DNA of 64,000 nt from Prosapia bicincta (taxonomy: Eukaryota > Arthropoda > Insecta > Hemiptera > Cercopidae): positions 131,298,740 to 131,362,739 of the forward strand of contig JBAIZL010000002.1 of the NCBI GenBank assembly GCA_036971475.1, given 5' to 3'. Shown here piece after piece: positions 50,301-63,630 of this stretch (positions are counted from its first letter, which is position 1; each line of letters opens with the position of its first letter). The notes beneath the pieces are model-generated. The model did no database searches, had not been told where the DNA came from, and saw nothing but the letters and a program-made list of their open reading frames with translations. Position numbers and translations under genes: made by a program.

Positions 50301-51700
50301 TTCTCATTTAAAAAGCATAAATAACGTAGAATCGACCATAGATTCGCATTGTGCACTTAGAATTGATCTATAATATGTATTATAGGAGCTATGGCAATTT
50401 TCATATATTTGCTCTAAAAAAAATGCATGAATTATAGTTCATGGATTTTGCGATTTCTACAAAATATGGATTTCTCATTTCAAAAGCATAAATAACGTAG
50501 AATCGACCATAGATTCGCATTGTGCACTTAGAATTGATCTATAATACGTATTATAGGAGCTATGGCAATTTTCATATATTTGCTCTAAAAAAAATTCATG
50601 AATTATAGTTCATGGATTTTGCGATTTCTACAAAAAATGGATTTCTCATTTCAAAATCATAAATAACGTAGAATCGACCATAGATTCGCATTGTGCACTT
50701 AGAATTCATCTATAATAAGTATTATAGGAGCTATGGCAATTTTCATATATTTGCTCTAAAAAAATGCATGAATTATAGTTCATGGATTTTGCGATTTCTA
50801 CAAAAAATGGATTTCTCATTTAAAAAGCATAAATAACGTAGAATCGACCATAGATTCGCATTGTGCACTTAGAATTGAACTATAATAAGTATTATAGGAG
50901 CTATGGCAATTTTCATATATCTGCTCTAAAAAAAATGCATGAATTATAGTTCATGGATTTTGCGATTTCTACAAAAATGGATTTCTCATTTAAAAAGCAT
51001 AAATAACGTAGAATCGACCATAGATTCGCATTGTGCACTTAGAATTGAACTATAATAAGTATTATAGGAGCTATGGCAATTTTCATATATTTGCTCTAAA
51101 ACAAATTCATGAATTATAGTTCATGGATTTTGCGATTTCTACAAAAAATGGATTTCTCATTTCAAAAGCATAAATTACGTAGAATCGACCATAGATTCGC
51201 ATTGTGCACTTAGAATTGAACTATAATACGTATTATAGGAGCTATGGCAATTTTCATATATTTGCTCTAAAAAAAATGCATGAATTATAGTTCATGGTTT
51301 TTGCGATTTCTACAAAAAATGGATTTCTCATTTAAAAACCATAAATAACGTAGAATCGACCATAGATTCGCATTGTGCACTTAGAATTGAACTATAATAA
51401 GTATTATAGGAGCTATCTCAATTGTCATATATTAGCTTTAAAAAAAACGCATGAATTATAGGTCATGGATTTTGCGATTTCTACAAAGAATGGATTTCTC
51501 ATTTAAAAAGCATAAATAACGTAGAATCGACCATAGATTCGCATTGTGCACTTAGAATTGATCTATAATATGTATTATAGGAGCTATGGCAATTTTCATA
51601 TATTTGCTCTAAAAAAAGTACATGAATTATAGTTCATGGTTTTTGCGATTTCTACAAAAAATGGATTTCTCATTTAAAAAGCATAAATAACGTAGAATCG
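44319..51700 (+). repeat. Large duplicated block F, copy 2 (about 7.4 kb)
   Basis: Copy of 28768-36500 as judged by an ordered set of private markers, about 15 kb downstream. From about 47304 it is also a further copy of HOR unit E (47409 to 49460 is 2,051 bp, identical to 37155 to 39206). Similarity to copy 1 ends near 51700, where this copy has CCATAGGTTCG. Confidence 0.88.
51404..51574 (+). repeat. Divergent monomer subtype, block F copy 2
   Basis: Same private set as at 36195, at an offset of 15,209 bp. It is followed by the AAAAAAAGTACATG monomer, as in the other intact copies. Confidence 0.88.
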
Positions 51701-53530
51701 ACCATAGGTTCGCATTGTGCACTTAGAATAGATCTATAATAAGTATTATAGGAGCTATGGCAATTTTCATATATTTGCTCTAAAAAAAATGCATGAATTA
51801 TAGTTCATGGATTTTGCGATTTCTACAAAATATGGATTTCTCATTTAAAAAGCATAAATAACGTAGAATTGACCATAGATTCGCATTGTGCACTTAGAAT
51901 TGATCTATAATACGTATTATAGGAGCTATGGCAATTTTCATATATTTGCTCTAAAAAAAATTCATGAATTATAGTTCATGGATTTTGCGATTTCTACAAA
52001 AAATGGATTTCTCATTTCAAAAGCATAAATAACGTAAAATCGACCATAGATTCGCATTGTGCACTTAGAATTGAACTATAATAAGTATTATAAGAGCTAT
52101 GGCAATTTTCATATATTTGCTCCAAAAAAAATGCATGAATTATAGTTCATGCATTTTGCGATTTCTACAAAAAATGGATTTCTCATTTCAAAAGCATAAA
52201 TAACGTAGAATCGACCATAGATTCGCATTGTGCACATAGAATTGATCTATAATAAGTATTATAGGAGCTATGGCAATTTTCATATATTTGCTCTAAAAAA
52301 AATGCATGAATTATAGTTCATGGATTTTGCGATTTCTACAAAAAATAGATTTCTCATTTAAAAAGCATAAATAACGCAGAATCGACCATAGATTCGCATT
52401 GTGCACTTAGAATTGAACTATAATAAGTATTATAGGAGCTATGGCAATTTTCATATATTTGCCCTAAAAAAAATGCATGAATTATAGTTCATGGATTTTG
52501 CGATTTCTACAAAAAATGGATTTCTCATTTCAAAAGCATAAATAACGTAGAATCGACCATAGATTCGCATTGTGCACTTAGAATTGATCTATAATAAGTA
52601 TTATAGGAGCTATGGCAATTTTCATATATTTGCTCTAAAAAAAATACATGAATTATAGTTCATGGTTTTTGCGATTTCTACAAAAAATGGATTTCTCATT
52701 TAAAAAGCATAAATAACGTAGAATCGACCATAGATTCGCATTGTGCACTTAGAATTGATCTATAATATGTATTATAGGAGCTATGGCAATTTTCATATAT
52801 TTGCTCTAAAAAAAATGCATGAATTATAGTTCATGGATTTTGCGATTTCTACAAAATATGGATTTCTCATTTCAAAATCATAAATAACGTAGAATCGACC
52901 ATAGATTCGCATTGTGCACTTAGAATTCATCTATAATAAGTATTATAGGAGCTATGGCAATTTTCATATATTTGCTCTAAAAAAATGCATGAATTATAGT
53001 TCATGGATTTTGCGATTTCTACAAAAAATGGATTTCTCATTTAAAAAGCATAAATAACGTAGAATCGACCATAGATTCGCATTGTGCACTTAGAATTGAA
53101 CTATAATAAGTATTATAGGAGCTATGGCAATTTTCATATATCTGCTCTAAAAAAAATGCATGAATAATAGTTCATGGATTTTGCGATTTCTACAAAAATG
53201 GATTTCTCATTTAAAAAGCATAAATAACGTAGAATCGACCATAGATTCGCATTGTGCACTTAGAATTGAACTATAATAAGTATTATAGGAGCTATGGCAA
53301 TTTTCATATATTTGCTCTAAAACAAATTCATGAATTATAGTTCATGGATTTTGCGATTTCTACAAAAAATGGATTTCTCATTTCAAAAGCATAAATTACG
53401 TAGAATCGACCATAGATTCGCATTGTGCACTTAGAATTGAACTATAATACGTATTATAGGAGCTATGGCAATTTTCATATATTTGCTCTAAAAAAAATGC
53501 ATGAATTATAGTTCATGGATTTTGCGATTT
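51701..53530 (+). repeat. Mosaic of shortened unit E monomers
   Basis: Monomers with unit E markers appear in a compressed order: GTAGAATTGACC (about 51864), TTCATGCATTTTG (about 52146), AAAATAGATTTC (about 52345), TTGCCCTAAA (about 52460), ATACATG/GGTTTTTG (about 52646), AATTCATCTATAA (about 52924), TATCTGCTC (about 53140), AAAACAAATTC (about 53320) and AAATTACG (about 53394). Several intervening monomers are missing. No gene or foreign sequence seen. Confidence 0.8.
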
Positions 53531-54992
53531 CTACAAAAAATGGATTTCACATTTAAAAAGCATAAATAACGTAGAATCGACCATAGATTCGCATTGTGCA
53601 CTTAGAATTGAACTATAATAAGTATTATAGGAGCTATGGCAATTTTCATATATTTGCTCGAAAAAAATGCATGAATTATAGTTCATGGATTTTGCGATTT
53701 CTACAAAAAATGGATTTCTCATTTCAAAAGCATAAATAACGTAGAATCGACCATAGATTCGCATTGTGCACTTAGAATTGAACTATAACACGTATTATAG
53801 GAGCTATGGCAATTTTCATATATTTGATCTAAAAAAAAATGCATGAATTATAGTTCATGGATTTTGCGATTTCTACAAAAAATGGATTTTTCATTTAAAA
53901 AGCATAAATAACGTAGAATCAACCATAGATTCGCATTGTGCACGTAGAATTGATCTATAATAAGTATTATAGGAGCTATGGCAATTTTCATATATTTGCT
54001 CTAAAAAAATGCATGAATTATAGTTCATGGATTTTGCGATTTCTACAAAAATTGAATTTCTCATTTAAAAAGCATAAATAACGTAGAATCAACCATAGAT
54101 TCGCATTGTGCACTTAGAATTGAACTATAATAAGTATTATAGGAGCTATGGCAATTTTCATATATTTGCTCTAAAAAAAATGCATGAATTATAGTTCATG
54201 GATTTTGCGATTTCTACAAAAAATGGATTTCTCATTTAAAAAGCATAAATAACGCAGAATCGACCATAGATTCGCCTTGTGCACTTAGAATTGAACTATA
54301 ATAAGTATTATAAGAGCTATGGCAATTTTCATATATTTGCTCTAAAAAAAACGCATGAATTATAGTTCATGGATTTTGCGATTTCTACAAAAAATGGATT
54401 TCTCATTTAAAAAGCATAAATAACGTAGAATCGACCATAGATTCGCATTGTGCACTTAGAATTGATCTATAATAAGTATTATAGGAGCTTTGTCAATTTT
54501 CATATATTTGCTCTAAAAAAAAAGGATGATTTATAGTTCATGGATTTTGCGATTTCTACAAAAAAATGGATTTCTAATTTCAAAAGCATAAATAACGTAG
54601 AATCGGCCATAGATTCGCATTGTGCACTTAGAATTGATCTATAATAAGTATTATAGGAGCTATGGCAATTTTCATATATTTGCTCTAAAAAAAATGCATG
54701 AATTATAGTTCATGGATTTTGCGATTTCTACAAAAAATGGATTTCTCATTTAAAAAGCATAAATAACGTAGAATCGACCATAGATTCGCATTGTGCACCT
54801 AGAATTGAACTATAATAAGTATTATAGGAGCTATGGCAATTTTCATATATTTGCTCTAAAAAAAATGCATGAATTATAGTTCATGGATTTTGCGATTTCT
54901 ACAAAAAATGGATTTCTGATTTAAAAAGCATAAATAACGTAGAATCGACCATAGATTCGCATTGTGCACTTAGAATTGAACTATAATAAGTA
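53531..54992 (+). repeat. Diverged satellite monomers, segment G copy 1
   Basis: The part at about 53820-54520 matches 59970-60670 at an offset of 6,150 bp (36 monomers minus 6 bp). Shared markers are TTTGATCTAAA, GCACGTAGAATTG, AAAAATTGAATTTC (54047/60197), AATCAACC, GATTCGCCTTG (about 54271/60421), AAAACGCATG and GGAGCTTTGTCAA (about 54485/60635). A monomer near 54510 is unusually diverged (AAAAAGGATGATTTATAG). Confidence 0.85.
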
Positions 54993-55163
54993 TTATAGGA
55001 GCTATCTCAATTGTCATATATTAGCTTTAAAAAAAACGCATGAATTATAGGTCATGGATTTTGCGATTTCTACAAAGAATGGATTTCTCATTTAAAAAGC
55101 ATAAATAACGTAGAATCGACCATAGATTCGCATTGTGCACTTAGAATTGATCTATAATATGTA
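54993..55163 (+). repeat. Divergent monomer subtype, isolated copy
   Basis: Same private set as at 36195, carried with one following monomer into unrelated surroundings. Confidence 0.87.
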
Positions 55164-55310
55164 TTATAGGAGCTATGGCAATTTTCATATATTTGCTCTA
55201 AAAAAAGTACATGAATTATAGTTCATGGTTTTTGCGATTTCTACAAAAAATGGATTTCTCATTTAAAAAGCATAAATAACGTAGAATCGACCATAGGTTC
55301 GCATTGTGCA
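54993..55310 (+). repeat. Two-monomer copy of a unit E fragment
   Basis: Matches 51404-51721 at an offset of 3,589 bp (21 monomers minus 2 bp). The markers are the CTATCTCAATTG monomer, AAAAAAAGTACATG and CCATAGGTTCG (51702/55291). The shared CATAGGTTCG, absent from the other unit E copies, shows that this fragment derives from the 51.4 kb copy or the reverse. Confidence 0.85.
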
Positions 55311-56349
55311 CTTAGAATTGATCTATAATAAGTATTATAGGAGCTATGGCAATTTTCATATATTTGCTCTAAAAAAAATGCATGAATTATAGTTCATGGA
55401 TTTTGCGATTTCTACAAAATATGGATTTCTCATTTCAAAAGCATAAATAACGTAGAATCGACCATAGATTCGCATTGTGCACTTAGAATTGATCTATAAT
55501 ACGTATTATAGGAGCTATGGCAATTTTCATATATTTGCTCTAAAAATAATTCATGAATTATAGTTCATGGATTTTGCGATTTCTACAAAAAATGGATTTC
55601 TCATTTCAAAATCATAAATAACGTAGAATCGACCATAGATTCGCATTGTGCACTTAGAATTGAACTATAATAAGTATTATGAGAGCTATGGCAATTTTCA
55701 TATATTTGCTCTAAAAAAAATGCATGAATTATAGTTCATGGATTTTGCGATTTCTACAAAAAATGGATTTCTCATTTCAAAAGCATAAATAACGTAGAAT
55801 CGACCACAGATTCGCATTGTGCACTTAGAATTGATCTATAATAAGTTTTATAGGAGCTATGGCAATTTTCATATATTTGCTCTAAAAAAAATGCATGAAT
55901 TATAGTTCATGGATTTTGCGATTTCTACAAAAAATGGATTTCTCATTTAAAAAGCATAAATAACGCAGAATCGACCATAGATTCGCATTGTGCACTTAGA
56001 ATTGAACTATAATAAGTATTATAGGAGCTATGGCAATTTTCATATATTTGCTCTAAAAAAAATGCATGAATTATAGTTCATGGATTTTGCGATTTCTACA
56101 AAAAATGGATTTCTCATTTAAAAAGCATAAATAACGTAGAATCGACCATAGATTCACATTGTGCACTTACAATTGAACTATAATAAGTATTATAGGAGCT
56201 ATGGCAATTTTCATATATTTGCTCTAAAACAAATTCATGAATTAGAGTTCATGGATTTTGCGATTTCTACAAAAAATGGATTTCTCATTTCAAAAGCATA
56301 AATTACGTAGAATCGACCATAGATTCGCATTGTGCACTTAGAATTCATC
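55311..56349 (+). repeat. Satellite monomers without clear higher-order unit
   Basis: Six monomers with private variants AAAAATAATTC (about 55543), TATTATGAGAGC (about 55677), GACCACAGATTC (about 55802), AGTTTTATAGG (about 55846) and GATTCACATTG (about 56152). The TATTATGAGAGC variant recurs at 56701 and 57725. No gene seen. Confidence 0.78.
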
Positions 56350-58397
56350 TATAATAAGTATTATAGGAGCTATGGCAATTTTCATATATTTGCTCTAAAA
56401 AAATGCATGAATTATAGTTCATGGATTTTGCGATTTCTACAAAAAATGGATTTCTCATTTAAAAAGCATAAATAACGTAGAATCGACCATAGATTCGCAT
56501 TGTGCACTTAGAATTGAACTATAATAAGTATTATAGGAGCTATGGCAATTTTCATATATTTGCTCTAAAAAAATGCATGAATTATAGTTCATGGATTTTG
56601 CGATTTCTACAAAAAATGGATTTCTCATTTCAAAAGCATAAATAACGTAGAATCGACCATAGATTCGCATTGTGCACTTAGATTTGAACTATAATAAGTA
56701 TTATGAGAGCTATGGCAATTTTCATATATTTGCTCTAAAAAAAATGCATGAATTATAGTTCATGGATTTTGCGATTTCTACAAAAAATGGATTTCTCATT
56801 TCAAAAGCATAAATAACGTAGAATCGACCATAGATTCGCATTGTGCACTTAGAATTGAACTATAATAAGTATTATAGGAGCTATGGCAATTTTCATATAT
56901 CTGCTCTAAAAAAAATGCATGAATTATAGTTCATGGATTTTGCGATTTCTACAAAAAATGGATTTCTCATTTAAAAAGCATAAATAACGTAGAATCGACC
57001 ATAGATTCGCATTGTGCACTTAGAATTGAACTATAATAAGTATTATAGGAGCTATGGCAATTTTCATATATTTGCTCTAAAACAAATTCATGAATTAGAG
57101 TTCATGGATTTTGCGATTTCTACAAAAAATGGATTTCTCATTTCAAAAGCATAAATTACGTAGAATCGACCATAGATTCGCATTGTGCACTTAGAATTGA
57201 ACTATAATACGTATTATAGGAGCTATGGCAATTTTCATATATTTGCTCTAAAAAAAATGCATGAATTATAGTTCATGGATTTTGCGATTTCTACAAAAAA
57301 TGGATTTCTCATTTAAAAAGCATAAATAACGTAGAATCGACCATAGATTCGCATTGTGCACTTAGAATTGAACTATAATAAGTATTATAGGAGCTATGGC
57401 AATTTTCATATATTTGCTCTAAAAAAATGCATGAATTATAGTTCATGGATTTTGCGATTTCTACAAAAAATGGATTTCTCATTTCAAAAGCATAAATAAC
57501 GTAGAATCGACCATAGATTCGCATTGTGCACTTAGAATTGAACTATAATAAGTATTATAGGAGCTATGGCAATTTTCATATATTTGCTCTAAAAAAATGC
57601 ATGAATTATAGTTCATGGATTTTGCGATTTCTACAAAAAATGGATTTCTCATTTCAAAAGCATAAATAACGTAGAATCGACCATAGATTCGCATTGTGCA
57701 CTTAGATTTGAACTATAATAAGTATTATGAGAGCTATGGCAATTTTCATATATTTGCTCTAAAAAAAATGCATGAATTATAGTTCATGGATTTTGCGATT
57801 TCTACAAAAAATGGATTTCTCATTTCAAAAGCATAAATAACGTAGAATCGACCATAGATTCGCATTGTGCACTTAGAATTGAACTATAATAAGTATTATA
57901 GGAGCTATGGCAATTTTCATATATCTGCTCTAAAAAAAATGCATGAATTATAGTTCATGGATTTTGCGATTTCTACAAAAAATGGATTTCTCATTTAAAA
58001 AGCATAAATAACGTAGAATCAACCATAGATTCGCATTGTGCACTTAGAATTGAACTATAATAAGTATTATAGGAGCTATGGCAATTTTCATATATTTGCT
58101 CTAAAACAAATTCATGAATTAGAGTTCATGGATTTTGCGATTTCTACAAAAAATGGATTTCTCATTTCAAAAGCATAAATTACGTAGAATCGACCATAGA
58201 TTCGCATTGTGCACTTAGAATTGAACTAGAATACGTATTATAGGAGCTATGGCAATTTTCATATATTTGCTCTAAAAAAAATGCATGAATTATAGTTCAT
58301 GGATTTTGCGATTTCTACAAAAAATGGATTTCTCATTTAAAAAGCATAAATAACGTAGAATCGACCATAGATTCGCATTGTGCACTTAGAATTGAAC
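56350..58397 (+). repeat. Tandem duplication of a 6-monomer unit (1,024 bp x 2)
   Basis: 56350-57373 and 57374-58397 share TTATGAGAGC (56701/57725), TATCTGCTC (56898/57922), TTAGAGTTC (57096/58120) and pairs of 7-A monomers, all 1,024 bp apart. Similarity runs on to about 58540. Copy 2 gained AATCAACC (58020) and AACTAGAATACG (about 58225), which date the next duplication. Confidence 0.87.
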
Positions 58398-59560
58398 TAT
58401 AATAAGTATTATAGGAGCTATGGCAATTTTCATATATTTGCTCTAAAAAAATGCATGAATTATAGTTCATGGATTTTGCGATTTCTACAAAAAATGGATT
58501 TCTCATTTCAAAAGCATAAATAACGTAGAATCGACCATAGATTCGCATTGTGCACTTAGAATTGAACTATAATACGTATTATAGGAGCTATGGCAATTTT
58601 CATATATTTGCTCTAAAAAAAATGCATGAATTATAGTTCATCGATTTTGCGATTTCTACAAAAAATGGATTTCTCATTTCAAAAGCATAATTAAAGTAGA
58701 ATCGACCATAGATTCGCATTGTGCACTTAGAATTGAACTATAATAAGTATTATAGGAGCTATGGCAATTTTCATATATTTGCTCTAAAATAAATGCATGA
58801 ATTATAGTTCATGGATTTTGCGATTTCTACAAAAAATGGATTTCTCATTTAAAAAGCATAAATAACGCAGAATCGACCAAAGATTCGCCTTGTGCACTTA
58901 GAATTGAACTATAATAAGTATTATAAGAGCTATGGCAATTTTCATATATTTGCTCTAAAAAAAATGCATGAATTATAGTTCATGGATTTTGCGATTTCTA
59001 CAAAAAATGGATTTCTAATTTCAAAAGCATAAATAACGTAGAATCGACCATAGATTCGCATTGTGCACTTAGAATTGATCTATAATAAGTATTATAGGAG
59101 CTATGGCAATTTTCATATATTTGCTCTAAAAAAAATGCATGAATTATAGTTCATGGATTTTGCGATTTCTACAAAAAATGGATTCCTCATTTAAAAAGCA
59201 TAAATAACGTAGAATCGACCATAGATTCGCATTGTGCACCTAGAATTGAACTATAATAAGTATTATAGGAGCTATGGCAATTTTCATATATTTGCTCTAA
59301 AAAAAATGCATGAATTATAGTTCATGGATTTTGCGATTTCTACAAAAAATGGATTTCTCATTTAAAAAGCATAAATAACGTAGAATCGACCATAGATTCG
59401 CATTGTGCACGTATAATTGAACTATAATAAGTATTATAGGAGCTATCGCAATTGTCATATATTAGCTCTAAAAAAAATGCATGAATTATAGTTCATGGAT
59501 TTTGCGATTTCTACAAAAAATGGATTTCTCATTTAAAAAGCATAAATAACGTAGAATCGA
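57895..59560 (+). repeat. Duplicated block H, copy 1
   Basis: Matches 60799-62450 at an offset of 2,904 bp (17 monomers minus 3 bp). Shared markers are AATCAACC, AACTAGAATACG, GTTCATCGATTTTG (about 58638/61542), GCATAATTAAAG (58685/61589), AAAATAAATGC, GACCAAAGATTCGCC, TTATAAGAGC, GATTTCTAATTT, GATTCCTC (59181/62085), CACCTAG, CACGTATAATTG and the CTATCGCAATTG monomer. Confidence 0.9.
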
Positions 59561-59969
59561 CCATAGATCCGCATTGTGCACTTAGAATTGATCTATAATA
59601 AGTATTATAGGAGCTATCGCAATTTTCATATATTTGCTCTAAAAAAAATGCATGAATTATAGTTCATGGATTTTGCGATTTCTACAAAAAATGGATTTCT
59701 CATTTAAAAAGCATAAATAACGTAGAATCGACCATAGATTCGCATTGTGCACTTAGAATTGAACTATAATAAGTATTATAGGAGCTATGGCAATTTTCAT
59801 ATATTTGCTCTAAAAAAATGCATGAATTATAGTTCATGGATTTTGCGATTTCTACAAAAAATGGATTTCTCATTTCAAAAGCATAAATAACGTAGAATCG
59901 ACCATAGATTCGCATTGTGCACTTAGAATTCATCTATAATACGTATTATAGGAGCTATGGCAATTTTCA

Positions 59970-60670
59970 TATATTTGATCTAAAAAAAATGCATGAATTA
60001 TAGTTCATGGAGTTTGCGATTTCTACAAAAAATGGATTTTTCATTTAAAAAGCATAAATAACGTAGAATCAACCATAGATTCGCATTGTGCACGTAGAAT
60101 TGATTTATAATAAGTATTATAGGAGCTATGGCAATATTCATATATTTGCTCTAAAAAAATGCATGAATTATAGTTCATGGATTTTGCGATTTCTACAAAA
60201 ATTGAATTTCTCATTTAAAAAGCATAAATAACGTAGAATCAACCATAGATTCGCATTGTGCACTTAGAATTGAACTATAATAAGTATTATAGGAGCTATG
60301 GCAATTTTCATATATTTGCTCTAAAAAAAATGCATGAATTATAGTTCATGGATTTTGCGATTTCTACAAAAAATGGATTTCTCATTTAAAAAGCATAAAT
60401 AACGCAGAATCGACCATAGATTCGCCTTGTGCACTTAGAATTGAACTATAATAAGTATTATAGGAGCTATGGCAATTTTCATATATTTGCTCTAAAAAAA
60501 ACGCATGAATTATAGTTCATGGATTTAGCGATTTCTACAAAAAATGGATTTCACATTTAAAAAGCATAAATAACGTAGAATCGACCATAGATTCGCATTG
60601 TGCACTTAGAATTGAACTATAATAAGTATTATAGGAGCTTTGTCAATTTTCATATATTTGCTCTAAAAAA
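59970..60670 (+). repeat. Segment G copy 2
   Basis: Copy of about 53820-54520 with private changes CATGGAGTTTGCG (about 60009), GATTTATAATAAG (about 60102), GCAATATTCATA (about 60131) and GGATTTAGCG (about 60522). Confidence 0.85.
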
Positions 60671-60798
60671 AATGCATGAATTATAGTTCATGGATTATGC
60701 GATTTCTACAAAAAATGGATTTCTCATTTCAAAATCATAAATAACGTAGAATCGACCATAGATTCGCATTGTGCACTTAGAATTGAACTATAATAAGT

Positions 60799-62450
60799 AT
60801 TATAGGAGCTATGGCAATTTTCATATATCTGCTCTAAAAAAAATGCATGAATTATAGTTCATGGATTTTGCGATTTCTACAAAAAATGGATTTCTCATTT
60901 AAAAAGCATAAATAACGTAGAATCAACCATAGATTCGCATTGTGCACTTAGAATTGAACTATAATAAGTATTATAGGAGCTATGGCAATTTTCATATATT
61001 TGCTCTAAAACAAATTCATGAATTAGAGTTCATGGATTTTGCGATTTCTACAAAAAATGGATTTCTCATTTCAAAAGCATAAATTACGTAGAATCGACCA
61101 TAGATTCGCATTGTGCACTTAGAATTGAACTAGAATACGTATTATAGGAGCTATGGCAATTTTCATATATTTGCTCTAAAAAAAATGCATGAATTATAGT
61201 TCATGGATTTTGCGATTTCTACAAAAAATGGATTTCTCATTTAAAAAGCATAAATAACGTAGAATCGACCATAGATTCGCATTGTGCACTTAGAATTGAA
61301 CTATAATAAGTATTATAGGAGCTATGGCAATTTTCATATATTTGCTCTAAAAAAATGCATGAATTATAGTTCATGGATTTTGCGATTTCTACAAAAAATG
61401 GATTTCTCATTTCAAAAGCATAAATAACGTAGAATCGACCATAGATTCGCATTGTGCACTTAGAATTGAACTATAATACGTATTATAGGAGCTATGGCAA
61501 TTTTCATATATTTGCTCTAAAAAAAATGCATGAATTATAGTTCATCGATTTTGCGATTTCTACAAAAAATGGATTTCTCATTTCAAAAGCATAATTAAAG
61601 TAGAATCGACCATAGATTCGCATTGTGCACTTAGAATTGAACTATAATAAGTATTATAGGAGCTATGGCAATTTTCATATATTTGCTCTAAAATAAATGC
61701 ATGAATTATAGTTCATGGATTTTGCGATTTCTACAAAAAATGGATTTCTCATTTAAAAAGCATAAATAACGCAGAATCGACCAAAGATTCGCCTTGTGCA
61801 CTTAGAATTGAACTATAATAAGTATTATAAGAGCTATGGCAATTTTCATATATTTGCTCTAAAAAAAATGCATGAATTATAGTTCATGGATTTTGCGATT
61901 TCTACAAAAAATGGATTTCTAATTTCAAAAGCATAAATAACGTAGAATCGACCATAGATTCGCATTGTGCACTTAGAATTGATCTATAATAAGTATTATA
62001 GGAGCTATGGCAATTTTCATATATTTGCTCTAAAAAAAATGCATGAATTATAGTTCATGGATTTTGCGATTTCTACAAAAAATGGATTCCTCATTTAAAA
62101 AGCATAAATAACGTAGAATCGACCATAGATTCGCATTGTGCACCTAGAATTGAACTATAATAAGTATTATAGGAGCTATGGCAATTTTCATATATTTGCT
62201 CTAAAAAAAATGCATGAATTATAGTTCATGGATTTTGCGATTTCTACAAAAAATGGATTTCTCATTTAAAAAGCATAAATAACGTAGAATCGACCATAGA
62301 TTCGCATTGTGCACGTATAATTGAACTATAATAAGTATTATAGGAGCTATCGCAATTGTCATATATTAGCTCTAAAAAAAATGCATGAATTATAGTTCAT
62401 GGATTTTGCGATTTCTACAAAAAATGGATTTCTCATTTAAAAAGCATAAA
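60799..62450 (+). repeat. Duplicated block H, copy 2
   Basis: Copy of 57895-59560, judged by the same ordered markers. Near 62440-62470 it departs from copy 1, which reads AGATCCGC at 59568, and continues instead as the start of a tandem 7-monomer copy. Confidence 0.9.
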
Positions 62451-63630
62451 TAACGTAGAATCGACCATAGATTCGCATTGTGCACTTAGAATTGAACTAT
62501 AATAAGTATTATAGGAGCTATGGCAATTTTCATATATTTGCTCTAAAAAAATGCATGAATTATAGTTCATGGATTTTGCGATTTCTACAAAAAATGGATT
62601 TCTCATTTCAAAAGCATAAATAACGTAGAATCGACCATAGATTCGCATTGTGCACTTAGAATTGAACTATAATACGTATTATAGGAGCTATGGCAATTTT
62701 CATATATTTGCTCTAAAAAAAATGCATGAATTATAGTTCATCGATTTTGCGATTTCTACAAAAAATGGATTTCTCATTTCAAAAGCATAATTAAAGTAGA
62801 ATCGACCATAGATTCGCATTGTGCACTTAGAATTGAACTATAATAAGTATTATAGGAGCTATGGCAATTTTCATATATTTGCTCTAAAATAAATGCATGA
62901 ATTATAGTTCATGGATTTTGCGATTTCTACAAAAAATGGATTTCTCATTTAAAAAGCATAAATAACGCAGAATCGACCAAAGATTCGCCTTGTGCACTTA
63001 GAATTGAACTATAATAAGTATTATAAGAGCTATGGCAATTTTCATATATTTGCTCTAAAAAAAATGCATGAATTATAGTTCATGGATTTTGCGATTTCTA
63101 CAAAAAATGGATTTCTAATTTCAAAAGCATAAATAACGTAGAATCGACCATAGATTCGCATTGTGCACTTAGAATTGATCTATAATAAGTATTATAGGAG
63201 CTATGGCAATTTTCATATATTTGCTCTAAAAAAAATGCATGAATTATAGTTCATGGATTTTGCGATTTCTACAAAAAATGGATTCCTCATTTAAAAAGCA
63301 TAAATAACGTAGAATCGACCATAGATTCGCATTGTGCACCTAGAATTGAACTATAATAAGTATTATAGGAGCTATGGCAATTTTCATATATTTGCTCTAA
63401 AAAAAATGCATGAATTATAGTTCATGGATTTTGCGATTTCTACAAAAAATGGATTTCTCATTTAAAAAGCATAAATAACGTAGAATCGACCATAGATTCG
63501 CATTGTGCACGTATAATTGAACTATAATAAGTATTATAGGAGCTATCGCAATTGTCATATATTAGCTCTAAAAAAAATGCATGAATTATAGTTCATGGAT
63601 TTTGCGATTTCTACAAAAAATGGATTTCTC
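61240..63630 (+). repeat. Tandem duplication of a 7-monomer unit (1,196 bp x 2)
   Basis: About 61240-62435 and 62436-63630 share GCATAATTAAAG (61589/62785), AAAATAAATGC, GATTCCTC (62085/63281) and CACGTATAATTG, 1,196 bp apart. Copy 2 continues into AGATCCGC (about 63666), as in 59566 of block H copy 1 (offset 4,100 = 2,904 + 1,196). The 7-monomer duplication was therefore added inside block H copy 2. Confidence 0.88.

Noticed and set aside
32266..51700. Large duplications as assembly artefacts
   Set aside because: Copies carry private differences (a missing monomer near 34000, AGTACTATAGG at about 34828, a converted patch at about 45930-46200), so simple re-use of the same reads is unlikely. 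Exact copy number still cannot be proved from the sequence alone.
56455..56670. Family of 71-77 codon reading frames on the minus strand at 4027, 16507, 21109, 25355, 26378, 28768, 44319, 53531, 56455, 57309, 57479, 58333, 59700, 61237 and 62433
   Set aside because: Each spans about 1.3 satellite monomers, appears only where a 1-2 bp indel shifts the frame, and varies as the surrounding repeat varies. There is no recognisable domain and no sign of codon-level constraint.
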